DNA of 64,000 nt from contig DAOLUH010000018.1 in NCBI GenBank assembly GCA_035420085.1, positions 36,672 to 100,671 on the forward strand, read 5' to 3'. Position numbers and translations under genes: made by a program. Source of the DNA: DSWT01 sp035420085 (lineage in GTDB: Bacteria > Chloroflexota > Anaerolineae > B4-G1 > SLSP01). Positions 43,872 through 51,615 of the stretch are shown here, one piece after another (within the stretch, counting starts at the first letter, position 1; every line of letters begins with the position of its first letter). The notes under the pieces were generated by a model. It worked only from the letters and a program-made list of their open reading frames with translations. It had not been told where the DNA came from and ran no database searches.

Positions 43872-43978
43872 ATGAGTAACGAGGAATGAGTAATGGGTAA
43901 CGAGTAACGAGTATTCCTATTCTACCCCTTTACTCCCCCACTCCCCCACTCCCCCACTCCCTTACTCCCTACTCCTCC
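43872..43978. repeat. Family F (GAGTAAC / ACTCCC) two-arm repeat at the glycerate kinase 3' end
   Basis: The left arm (43,872-43,912) has GAGTAACGAGG and GGGTAACGAGTAACGAG units. The right arm (about 43,921-43,978) has CCCCCACTC and CCTTACTCCCTACTCC units. The right arm includes the stop of glycerate kinase: on the minus strand the gene ends in GGGAGGAGTAGGGAGTAA. Confidence 0.7.
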
Positions 43979-45455
43979 CCATCACCACCGTCACCCCCAA
44001 ATCTGTGAGGCTGATGTTTTGCGTGGCGGCGATACCGCTCTTGAGCTTCCACAGCGCAGACGAGGTATCGTGGCGGCGCAATGCGGCGACGATGTCCACG
44101 CCGAGCGCCTGGGCTTCGGCGATGGTTTCGCCATCCACGATCCCCCCGGCCAGACACGGGATGTCCCCGTTATCTGCCGCGAACCAGCCGCCGGGACCGT
44201 CGGTGCCGTCGGTATCAGCTCCAGCCATCACAATGCGAGGATTTCCGGCGATGCGGGTTGCCGCCGCGAGCGCGTACTCCTGATTGCGCCCGCCAACGCC
44301 GGTTTCTTCGCCCACCGTCACCAGCAGCTCCCCACCGGTGAGCAGCGCGCACGGTGGCGCGAAAGGAACGCCATCGGCTTCGATGGTTTTGGCGATATCG
44401 GCGATGACCAATCCGGCCTGGCTGGCTTCGGCCTGCATAAACTTCGCCATCACGTGCGGCGTGAAGCCCAGTTCGGCGGCTTTCTGTGCAGCAGTCGGCA
44501 GCACGCCGCGCTGTCGAGGCATGATGCCGAAGATGCGAAAGTTCCACCGGCGGAATTCGTCCGCCTTCACCGTCTCATCGCGCGGGTCAGCGCGGCGCAG
44601 GTGCGCGACCACTGAAGCCGGCATCGCGTCCCACGCCTGCCATTTGTCGAGCATCGCGTGCGCCTCCGCGAAGGTGGTGCAGTCGGGCAGGGTGTGCAAC
44701 CAGCGGTTACGCTGCATCAATTGCTCGTACCCTTTCAGCGCCTCATGCGGCTCATTGTTCGAGTCTACAGCGATGATATGGATGGCTGTGGCCGGTTGGA
44801 TGTAGCGCGAGATGCGCCCACCCTTCATCAAGTCAATGTGGTTGCGGATGGGATTGAGGTCTTGGGTGGGGACACCGCGCTCGATCTGCATTCGGTACGT
44901 CACCTGCCGCACATCTTCCATTGAGATGCCGGGCGCGGGCAGCGTGAGCAGCGCCGAGACGCCGTTGGCAGCGAGAGTGAACACCAGGTCGTTTGGGCGC
45001 AAGTCCTGGCACAAGTCCAGAATCTTGCGGCAACCGACGGCGCAATTTTCATCAGGGACGGGATGCCCGCCGAGCGTCACGCCGATTTTGTCAAGGATGA
45101 TTGCGTCGCCGTGCTTGCCGATGACGTGCCCGCCGGTGAGCCGGTCGCCAAGCGCCTCTTCGATGGCTTTGGCGACGCGCTGAATGCCCTTCCCCGCGCC
45201 AAAAACAAAGATGCGCCCAACTTTGTCGAGGTCGAAAACCTCCGGCCCGGTTTTGGGTCCGCCGAGCGGTTCGAAGTCGGGATGGCCGACGATGAGCCGT
45301 TGGCCTTCGACGCGCAGCAGGTCGCGGGCGTTGTTGTAAGGATCGGCGGCCTGCAATCCAGCCTCCAGAATGGCAAGCGCAGCTTTCCGCCCGGGGATGT
45401 TGCCGTGAGACGAAAGCGCATCCATGTTGAGGATGCGAGTGGTGGAGTTTGGCAT
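43962..45455 (-). CDS. Glycerate 2-kinase (MOFRL/GckA family)
   Basis: This 497-residue protein has the two-domain MOFRL layout: GRIFVFGAGKGIQRVAKA, TLGGHPVPDENC, LVFTLAANGVSALLTLPA (the usual GGGSA loop reads ANGVSA) and the C-terminal domain CALLTGGELLVTV and GGRNQEYALAAA with DTDGTDGPGGWFAAD. It phosphorylates D-glycerate to 2-phosphoglycerate, the usual exit of sugar-acid degradation through tartronate semialdehyde. The GGGS-to-ANGV change is unusual and should be noted. ATG 45,455 is preferred because GTGAGGT precedes it. Its last codons come from a repeat. Confidence 0.87.
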   Translation of the reverse strand: MPNSTTRILNMDALSSHGNIPGRKAALAILEAGLQAADPYNNARDLLRVEGQRLIVGHPDFEPLGGPKTGPEVFDLDKVGRIFVFGAGKGIQRVAKAIEEALGDRLTGGHVIGKHGDAIILDKIGVTLGGHPVPDENCAVGCRKILDLCQDLRPNDLVFTLAANGVSALLTLPAPGISMEDVRQVTYRMQIERGVPTQDLNPIRNHIDLMKGGRISRYIQPATAIHIIAVDSNNEPHEALKGYEQLMQRNRWLHTLPDCTTFAEAHAMLDKWQAWDAMPASVVAHLRRADPRDETVKADEFRRWNFRIFGIMPRQRGVLPTAAQKAAELGFTPHVMAKFMQAEASQAGLVIADIAKTIEADGVPFAPPCALLTGGELLVTVGEETGVGGRNQEYALAAATRIAGNPRIVMAGADTDGTDGPGGWFAADNGDIPCLAGGIVDGETIAEAQALGVDIVAALRRHDTSSALWKLKSGIAATQNISLTDLGVTVVMGRSRE

Positions 45456-45484
45456 GAGAACCTCACAGGAATAGGACACGGATC

Positions 45485-45534
45485 AACACGGATTTCACGG
45501 ATTTTCGTCTGTGTTCATCCGTGAAATCCGTGTT
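45485..45534. repeat. Perfect 18-bp family B hairpin between glycerate kinase and the dehydratase
   Basis: Bases 45,485-45,502 and 45,517-45,534 are a perfect 18-bp inverted repeat with a 14-base loop containing TGTGTTC. Units TTCACGGAT, CAACACGGAT and TCATCCGTG match the family that brackets the GxxExxY gene. It separates glycerate kinase from the upstream dehydratase gene. Confidence 0.8.
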
Positions 45535-45539
45535 CCAAT

Positions 45540-46730
45540 TTAATCAAAGAAATCCTTGTCCTCTTCAGAAAGGCGCTTCTGCGCCTCGTCAACCTTGAAG
45601 GTCACGCCCAGGCCGGGGCGATCCCACACCTCGATGAGGCTGTCTTGAACGATGGGGTTGGGCAGCCCTTCGACGATGTCGTACCACCAGTCGGGCCGGC
45701 CGGTGGGGTACTCGAAAGCGATGTAGTTCTGCGGCATGACCGCCGCCGCGTGGACGAGCGCCGCCAGCCCGATGAGGCCGTCGAACGTGCCGTGCGGGGC
45801 CATCAGGATGCCGTGCAGGTCGGCGTACTCGGCGATCCACTTCAGTTCGGCGATGCCGCCCACGTCCGCAGGGTCCGGTCCGATGATGTTGACCGCCTGC
45901 CGCTCGATCAACTCCTTGAAGTTGTGGCGCAGGTAAATCTGCTCGCCCGTGTGGATGGGGGTGGAGGTGCTCATCGTGATGTCGCGGTAGACATCGGCCA
46001 GCACGTAGGGGTTGTAGTCGCCGTTGATCGTGTCCTCCAGCCACATAATGTTGAGCGGTTCGAGCGCCCGCGCCAGGCGGATGACATCGGTAGGCATCCA
46101 GCCGGGGCCGCAGTCCAGCGCGAGGCCCACCTCGTCGCCGAGCACGTCCTTCATCGCCTCGACGCACGCGATGACGTGCTTGAGGCCGCGCTCGGTCAGC
46201 AGACCGCGATTGGAGTGCGGCGCGCCCGGCTCCACTTCGCCGTAGAAGAAATCCGGTACGCGGCTTGGCATAGGACTGTGGAAGCCGACGCCTTGCTTTA
46301 TGATGCTGAACTTCTCCGGCGACGCCTTCATCTTCGCCATGTTCTCGGCGTAGTCCTCCGGCGTGTAGCCGTTCATCGGGAAGCGCACGCTGCCGTTGTA
46401 GACGCGCACTTTGTCGCGCACCTTGCCGCCGAGCAGCTTGTAGACCGGCAGGCCGGCAGCCTTGCCGGCGATGTCCCACAGCGCCATCTCAATCGCGCTG
46501 ACCGCGCTGCCCCACGGCTTGAAGCTCGCCATCCGCCGGATGCGCAGCATCACACGCTCGACGTTGGTGGGATCCGCCCCGATAAGCCACTGTTTGTAGA
46601 AGAGGACGTGCGGCTTGAGATACGGCTTGGCGGATTCCGCCTGCCCGTAGCCGTCAATGCCCTCGTCCGTGGTGATGCGCACCACGGGATTCTGGCCGAT
46701 AATGGCGCATTTTAAGTCGGTGATTTTCAT
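45540..46730 (-). CDS. Mandelate racemase/muconate lactonizing enzyme-family sugar-acid dehydratase
   Basis: The 396-residue product has the enolase-superfamily metal triad Asp206 (ALDCGPGW), Glu232 (MWLEDTINGDY) and Glu263 (IHTGEQIY), and a catalytic His313 (MAPHGTFDG). MALWDIAGKAAGLPVYKLLGG is typical of the galactonate/gluconate-type dehydratase branch. It would dehydrate a sugar acid to a 2-keto-3-deoxy acid. GGAGG precedes the ATG at 46,730. The following gene in transcription direction is glycerate kinase. Substrate is undetermined. Confidence 0.9.
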   Translation of the reverse strand: MKITDLKCAIIGQNPVVRITTDEGIDGYGQAESAKPYLKPHVLFYKQWLIGADPTNVERVMLRIRRMASFKPWGSAVSAIEMALWDIAGKAAGLPVYKLLGGKVRDKVRVYNGSVRFPMNGYTPEDYAENMAKMKASPEKFSIIKQGVGFHSPMPSRVPDFFYGEVEPGAPHSNRGLLTERGLKHVIACVEAMKDVLGDEVGLALDCGPGWMPTDVIRLARALEPLNIMWLEDTINGDYNPYVLADVYRDITMSTSTPIHTGEQIYLRHNFKELIERQAVNIIGPDPADVGGIAELKWIAEYADLHGILMAPHGTFDGLIGLAALVHAAAVMPQNYIAFEYPTGRPDWWYDIVEGLPNPIVQDSLIEVWDRPGLGVTFKVDEAQKRLSEEDKDFFD

Positions 46731-46767
46731 AGCATACCTCCATTGGAATTGTGTGCTTCGCTGCTTC

Positions 46768-46815
46768 AAAAAATCTCGACGGACTCGAATGGATTTTCAG
46801 TTGAATCCGTCGAGA
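46768..46815 (-). terminator. Intrinsic terminator for the gene at 46,821-48,527
   Basis: On the minus strand, TCTCGACGGA and TCCGTCGAGA form a perfect 10-bp stem around a 22-base loop and are followed by six Ts. It lies just after the stop of the upstream minus-strand gene and ends before the dehydratase RBS, so the dehydratase gene probably has its own promoter. Confidence 0.8.
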
Positions 46816-46820
46816 AGATT

Positions 46821-48527
46821 TTACTCCATCGTAGAAGCAAGGATATACCGACATTCCTCGTTGTCCAATTCAGTCACAGGATCGCCCGTCTGGAAGATAA
46901 GCGTGGGGATGGCCCCTTGCTTGAGTGTGGCATCAATCATCGCCCGGCGATTGGTGCCGCGCCCGTAGTTGTAGCCGATCCCGCGCGTCAGCCCCTTGAA
47001 GAGCACTTCATTGACAGGCTGCGTACATTCCAACACCCACGAAACATCCTGCCCGTCAATCGCCTTGACGTGCGCGAAATTGTACAGGTGAAACTGCACC
47101 ACGGATAAAAACTGCGTTGAAATTTCATTGCGCGCCTCGCCGGAGACGCAGAAGCCGGGCGCCAATGCCGTCAGTTCGCGGATGAGCTTGAGCGAACCCT
47201 GCGCGTAGGTCAAATTTTCGAGGATCGCGTTGTCGCTGTTGTGGATCAACTGCGATACGTCCACGAAGATGCTATCCAGCCCCAGGTCGCGGATCAAGTC
47301 GGCGACCTGGCGCGTAAGTTGCCGCCGCCACGGCGACCACGCCAGGTGGATGTTCACCAGGATATTCCAATCCTTGTGCGACGGCATCAACGAGTAGCTC
47401 TGCGGCGGGCCGAAAGCCGCCCAGCCCTCGACGGGCATCCAGCTCCATCCGCCCCAGCGCAGTCCCATCGGATCGCGGGTGCAGAAGTCGCGCGCGGCGA
47501 AGAACAACGGGTGATCGGGACTCATCTGGCAAGCGTTGGCGTGCGGCGCGACGTGAAAGCCCAGCGCGCGAGCCTTTTCGATGAACGCGCGACCTTTCTC
47601 GTCGGGGACGTAGGTGGGATAGTCCTGGTCGTACTTGTGGATGCGCCAGTTGGGCAGGTGCAGGAAAACGCGATGCGGCTCTATGCGCGCGGCGAGCGCA
47701 TCCAGCAGTTCCAGGTGGGTGGGACACCACGACACCGCCAGCCGGATATCGTCCAGCCAGTCCGGGCGCAGCGCGGCGGCTTCGTCCAGGCGATAGGCGG
47801 CCCAGTACCAGTCGCGGTAACGCTGCACCGGCACTGTCCAATCGCCGCGGTAGGCCGAGAACCGCCAGGCCAGGTTACCCACACAGCGGTTCATCTCCAG
47901 CGGGCCATGCGCCAGAGTGAAGAAGCCCACCGTCTGCGCACTCTTTTCGTGGCCGATGTGAACCTTCTTGTAGATGAAATCCTTGTCCCACGCCTGCACC
48001 GTGAAGCCAGATTCCGTTCCAGCGAAGACCAGGAAACCCGCCTCCCAACTATGAGGCCAGGCGGCATCCTTCCCTTGCATCTGCGGATGCGACAGCGGGG
48101 CCTTCGCGCCCTGTTGGAACGGCCCAACGACCTCCAAATCCGCGCGGATGCCGGGCACGTTCAGCCCCAGACCGGCGACGCCGCCCTGCATCGTCCACGC
48201 CGCTGGCTCCAGCACGATGTCGCCGGTCGCCTCATCCACGCTGACGCGGATGGAGACATCGCACTCCCAATCGTTGAGGACAATTTCGGCGATGCGGTCG
48301 GTCAACAGCGTGTACGTCACCCGGCTGGCGATGGGATGCACGCCCAGCGGCGCGAGCTTGCCGCTCTGGTGTAGCAGCTCAAAGCCGGGCGCATCCACGC
48401 CCAGAGCACGGTCGAGGAATTCCTCCCCGGTCACGGCATCTTTAAGCGAGACGAGGCGTATGCCTTCAAATTCGATGATGGTTGTTTTGGATGCGATGAC
48501 GATGCCTTTTTCAGTGAATTGGATCAT
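46821..48527 (-). CDS. Glycoside hydrolase-like TIM-barrel protein (DUF6259-like)
   Basis: This 568-residue protein has an N-terminal beta-sandwich (about 1-240, LVSLKDAVTGEEFLDRALG). A barrel follows with HVFLHLPNWRIHKYDQDYP-like strands (RVFLHLPNWRIHKYD), YRDWYWAAYRL, DSIFVDVSQLIHNSDN and CVSGEARNE. This matches DUF6259 proteins, which relate to alpha-galactosidase-type glycosidases. The DVSQ and SGEARNE acids are candidates for the active site. There is no signal peptide. AAGGAGG precedes the ATG at 48,527. Substrate unknown. Confidence 0.7.
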   Translation of the reverse strand: MIQFTEKGIVIASKTTIIEFEGIRLVSLKDAVTGEEFLDRALGVDAPGFELLHQSGKLAPLGVHPIASRVTYTLLTDRIAEIVLNDWECDVSIRVSVDEATGDIVLEPAAWTMQGGVAGLGLNVPGIRADLEVVGPFQQGAKAPLSHPQMQGKDAAWPHSWEAGFLVFAGTESGFTVQAWDKDFIYKKVHIGHEKSAQTVGFFTLAHGPLEMNRCVGNLAWRFSAYRGDWTVPVQRYRDWYWAAYRLDEAAALRPDWLDDIRLAVSWCPTHLELLDALAARIEPHRVFLHLPNWRIHKYDQDYPTYVPDEKGRAFIEKARALGFHVAPHANACQMSPDHPLFFAARDFCTRDPMGLRWGGWSWMPVEGWAAFGPPQSYSLMPSHKDWNILVNIHLAWSPWRRQLTRQVADLIRDLGLDSIFVDVSQLIHNSDNAILENLTYAQGSLKLIRELTALAPGFCVSGEARNEISTQFLSVVQFHLYNFAHVKAIDGQDVSWVLECTQPVNEVLFKGLTRGIGYNYGRGTNRRAMIDATLKQGAIPTLIFQTGDPVTELDNEECRYILASTME

Positions 48528-48548
48528 GCACTCCTCCTTGTCAAAAGC

Positions 48549-48735
48549 CACAGAGAACACACATGGAATTCACACAGAAAATGTAATGGTCAACAGGATA
48601 TTGAACACTTGGATAACGCATTTTTTACCGCCAAGACGCCAAGCCCGCCAAGAAATCTTAAAAACTTGGCGCTCTTGGCGCCTTGGCGGTTGTTTAATAT
48701 CATCCTGACGAGTACAAATTCACACAGAAAAACAT
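48549..48735. repeat. Mixed CACAGAG and CGCCAAG repeats upstream of the barrel gene
   Basis: A family A segment (AGCCACAGAGAACACAC, TTCACACAG) lies at 48,549-48,582. At 48,627-48,690 a hairpin follows with triple CGCCAAG units: arms 48,627-48,652 and 48,665-48,690 match at 23 of 26 positions. A further TTCACACAGAAAAACAT lies at about 48,719-48,735. The whole 286-base gap between the two genes is taken up by these repeats, with no gene visible. Confidence 0.75.
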
Positions 48736-48813
48736 AAATATCTTGCACTCTGCGCTGGAGTTTTCATTAGCAAAGCCGCATCCCAGGTTCGGCCTCCCAT
48801 TTCTAAGGGCTAT

Positions 48814-49938
48814 TCACACTTCGTAGTGCCCGTAGACTTCTGACTTCGTCAGCTTCCCCCCCGCCACCGCGAGGATTTCGGCGTAGAGCTTTTCCCCCAA
48901 CTCTTGAATGGTCGCCTCGCCGCGAATAACCGGCGTGGCATCGAAGTCGGCGTTGTCGTGGATCAGTTGCATCCGGTTTGGATTGGCGATGATCTTGATG
49001 ACGGGGATCAGCCCGCCAGTGGTGGAGCCGCAGCCGGTGGTGAACAGGCCGATGTGCGCGCCGCACGCCGCGAATTGGTTGATGCCCTCCGGGTCGCCGT
49101 GGAACCACCCGGAGCCGGGTTCGCCGGTTTGCAGCCAGAAGCCCTTGCGCGGCGGCAAGCCGTAGCGGTTCAGGATGCCTTGCAGCGGCGCCGTCCCCGA
49201 CTTCGCCAGCGCGCCGTAGGATTTCTCCTCGATGCTGGTGAGGCCGCCCATAATGTTGCCGTAGCCCCACGCAAAACGCCCGGACTCGAAGGAGCGGCGT
49301 TCGGCGGCGGCGATGGCGTCTTTGACCTCCTGGGCAACCTGGGCATTGATCGCGCGCGCGGCCAAAATCTCGCCACAGCCGAGCAACTCCTCCAACTCGC
49401 TGATCATATATGTTCCGCCGTCCGCGATGAGCCTATCACCGGCCACGCCCGTGATGGGATTGGAAGCCAGCCCCGATGTGGCGTCCGAGCCGCCACATTC
49501 TGTGCCGACGACGAGATCACCCGGCGACAGCGGCGCCCGTTCGACGCTGGAGGCATATTGGAGCAGTTGCGCCAGGATGCGCGAGCCGCGCTCGATGAGT
49601 TTGATGTCGCCGCCTTCCTCGTTGATCTTGAGCGCCTCGACGGGGCGGCCCGTTGTGGCGATGGCGTCGGCGAGCGCGTAAGCATCCGTCCCCTCGCAGC
49701 CCAGACCGACGATCAGCGCCGCCGCCGAACTGGAGTGGTTGCCGAGCGCGATGAGCTTGTTGAACGCGCCGTCCATAAAGCCGCAGCCGCCCGGATTGCC
49801 GAAAAGCTGCGTCCCCTCCGGGAACAGCGTCTTGAGCTTCTGCGCCACATAGCGCGAACAATCCACCGTGAAGATAATGGAGACTTTGTTGCGAATGCCG
49901 ATCTGGCCGTCAGGTCGAGCATAGACTGATAGCGTCAT
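48814..49938 (-). CDS. UxaA-family (altronate/galactarate) dehydratase large subunit, SAF-less
   Basis: The 374-residue product is the C-terminal catalytic region of the UxaA family: YARPDGQIGIRNKVSII, NPGGCGF, VGLGCEGTDAY, GTECGGSDATSGLASNP and FTTGCGSTTGGLIPV. The family uses an iron site to dehydrate altronate, galactarate or related acids. It has no N-terminal SAF domain; an orphan SAF protein at 9,258 could complete it. AAGGG lies before the ATG at 49,938. It follows the next gene in the same direction, suggesting a dehydratase pair. Confidence 0.9.
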   Translation of the reverse strand: MTLSVYARPDGQIGIRNKVSIIFTVDCSRYVAQKLKTLFPEGTQLFGNPGGCGFMDGAFNKLIALGNHSSSAAALIVGLGCEGTDAYALADAIATTGRPVEALKINEEGGDIKLIERGSRILAQLLQYASSVERAPLSPGDLVVGTECGGSDATSGLASNPITGVAGDRLIADGGTYMISELEELLGCGEILAARAINAQVAQEVKDAIAAAERRSFESGRFAWGYGNIMGGLTSIEEKSYGALAKSGTAPLQGILNRYGLPPRKGFWLQTGEPGSGWFHGDPEGINQFAACGAHIGLFTTGCGSTTGGLIPVIKIIANPNRMQLIHDNADFDATPVIRGEATIQELGEKLYAEILAVAGGKLTKSEVYGHYEV

Positions 49939-50037
49939 TGGTTTGCCCTTTCTGTGTTGAGACGTCTCAGCCTGCAGCAATCGGGATCGCTGCGATCATT
50001 CTCTGGCCGATCGCTACGAGCTGACTGCTGACGCTTT

Positions 50038-51615
50038 TTACGTCAACAAGCCTTCGTTATTCCACAGCATGAATTCCCGGTGCCCGCTCAGTTCAGCTTT
50101 GGTGTACTTGCCGGAGGCCGCCGCGACGATTTCGTCAAAGATAGCGCGACCAACGTCGGGCAACGTCACAGCGCCGCGGATGATTGCGCCGGCATTCACG
50201 TCAATGTTGGCGGACATCCGCGCGTACAGCGCGTCGTGCGTGCCAATCTTGATCACTGGCGCGATGGCGTTGCCAAAGACGGAACCGCGTCCGGTGGTGA
50301 AACAGACAATCTGGCAGCCCGCGCCGACCAGTCCCGTGACCGAGGGGGGATCGTAGCCGGGGGTGTTGAGCATGTACACACCCGCGCCATCACGGTCCCA
50401 TACCCAATCGCCGTATTCCATCACGCCCTGCACCGGCGCGCTGCCGCTCTTGGCCTGCGCCCCTAGCGATTTGATGGTGATGTTGAGCAATCCGCCGGCC
50501 TTGTTGCCGGGACTGGGGTTATCTTCCAACGTGTGACCGCGGAGAGCCGCGTACTCTCGGTAGCGGGCGACCATCGCAAAGACTTCTGCCGCAACCTGGC
50601 GGTTGACGGCGCGTTGCGCGAAGAGATGTTCCGCGCCGGAGAACTCTGGCACTTCGCTGATGATGCTGCGTCCGCCCGCCCGTACCAACAAGTCGCTGGC
50701 GTGACCAAGCGCCGGGTTCGCCGACAGGCCGCTGAAGGCGTCGCTGCCGCCGCACTCCAGGCCCAACGCGAGCGCGCTGAGCGGCGCGGGGCGGCGCGAC
50801 GTTTTGTTGGCTTCCACCAATAACGCCGGCAAGAGCGCCAGACCACGTTCGATGGTGGCCTGTGTCCCGCCAAGCTCCTGGATGCTGAGGCGCACAACCG
50901 GTTTGCCGTAGAGGTCGCCCACGTCCGCGCCGAAGTATGTATCGAAGGCGGCGAAGCTGGCTTTTTCGCAACCGAGTTCGATCATCAACACCGCGCCAAC
51001 GTTGGGGTGCCGGACATGCTGCGCCAGAATCCGCAGCGTGTTCTCCATCGCGCCGCGCGTCGGCGCGCCCGCGAGGGGGTACGCGCACCCACAGCCACCC
51101 GTGTGGGGGATCGCGGCGACGCCATCCACGTTCGGGTAACGCTCACGGGTGTAAAGGCCCTGCGCCTCGGCGTGCAGCGCGATCTGCGCGGCTTCGTGGC
51201 TGGAACACATACTCGTGGGGACGACGAGCACCCAGTTGCGCGCGCCGACCAGGCCATCTGGGCGGTGAAATCCCTCGAAGGCAGGTCGTGGGCCATCCCA
51301 CGGCGGCAGCGTCGGCGTTTGCAGGATGAGGTTATCCGCGTCCAGCGGCGGCGCGACACTATCAACGGTGGCATCGTCCACCGGGTCGCCGGGGGCAAGC
51401 CCCTTCGAGCGGGCGAACGGCTGCCCGTACTGGTACACCCATTCGCCAGCCGGGACGGGGTAAAGCGCAAAACGATGTCCAGGGGGAACATCGGCGCGCA
51501 CGGTGATAGGAGTTCCTTGCCAGAGAATAACCGTGTTCGCGGCGATGAAGGCTTTGGCGACGGCGACATTGTCGCGCTCAGGAGCAACGACGATAGCAAG
51601 TTCAGAGCTAAGCAT
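50038..51615 (-). CDS. UxaA-family dehydratase, full-length with N-terminal SAF-like domain
   Basis: This 525-residue protein contains the N-terminal SAF part (VPPGHRFALYPVPAGEWVYQYGQPFARSKG) and the catalytic part (IPHTGGCGC, ELGCEKASFAAFDTYFG, GLECGGSDAFSGLSANPALG, CFTTGRGSVFGN). CFTTGRGS differs from the CGST of the neighbour at the position of a cysteine. Its start overlaps the upstream GH2 gene's end by eight bases, so GH2 and this gene are probably coupled. Substrate likely a hexonate or hexarate. Confidence 0.9.
   Translation of the reverse strand: MLSSELAIVVAPERDNVAVAKAFIAANTVILWQGTPITVRADVPPGHRFALYPVPAGEWVYQYGQPFARSKGLAPGDPVDDATVDSVAPPLDADNLILQTPTLPPWDGPRPAFEGFHRPDGLVGARNWVLVVPTSMCSSHEAAQIALHAEAQGLYTRERYPNVDGVAAIPHTGGCGCAYPLAGAPTRGAMENTLRILAQHVRHPNVGAVLMIELGCEKASFAAFDTYFGADVGDLYGKPVVRLSIQELGGTQATIERGLALLPALLVEANKTSRRPAPLSALALGLECGGSDAFSGLSANPALGHASDLLVRAGGRSIISEVPEFSGAEHLFAQRAVNRQVAAEVFAMVARYREYAALRGHTLEDNPSPGNKAGGLLNITIKSLGAQAKSGSAPVQGVMEYGDWVWDRDGAGVYMLNTPGYDPPSVTGLVGAGCQIVCFTTGRGSVFGNAIAPVIKIGTHDALYARMSANIDVNAGAIIRGAVTLPDVGRAIFDEIVAAASGKYTKAELSGHREFMLWNNEGLLT

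Noticed and set aside
43920..43978. A CRISPR-like look of repeated ACTCCCCC units
   Set aside because: Units are only about 8-10 bases with no spacers; it is a degenerate tandem repeat.
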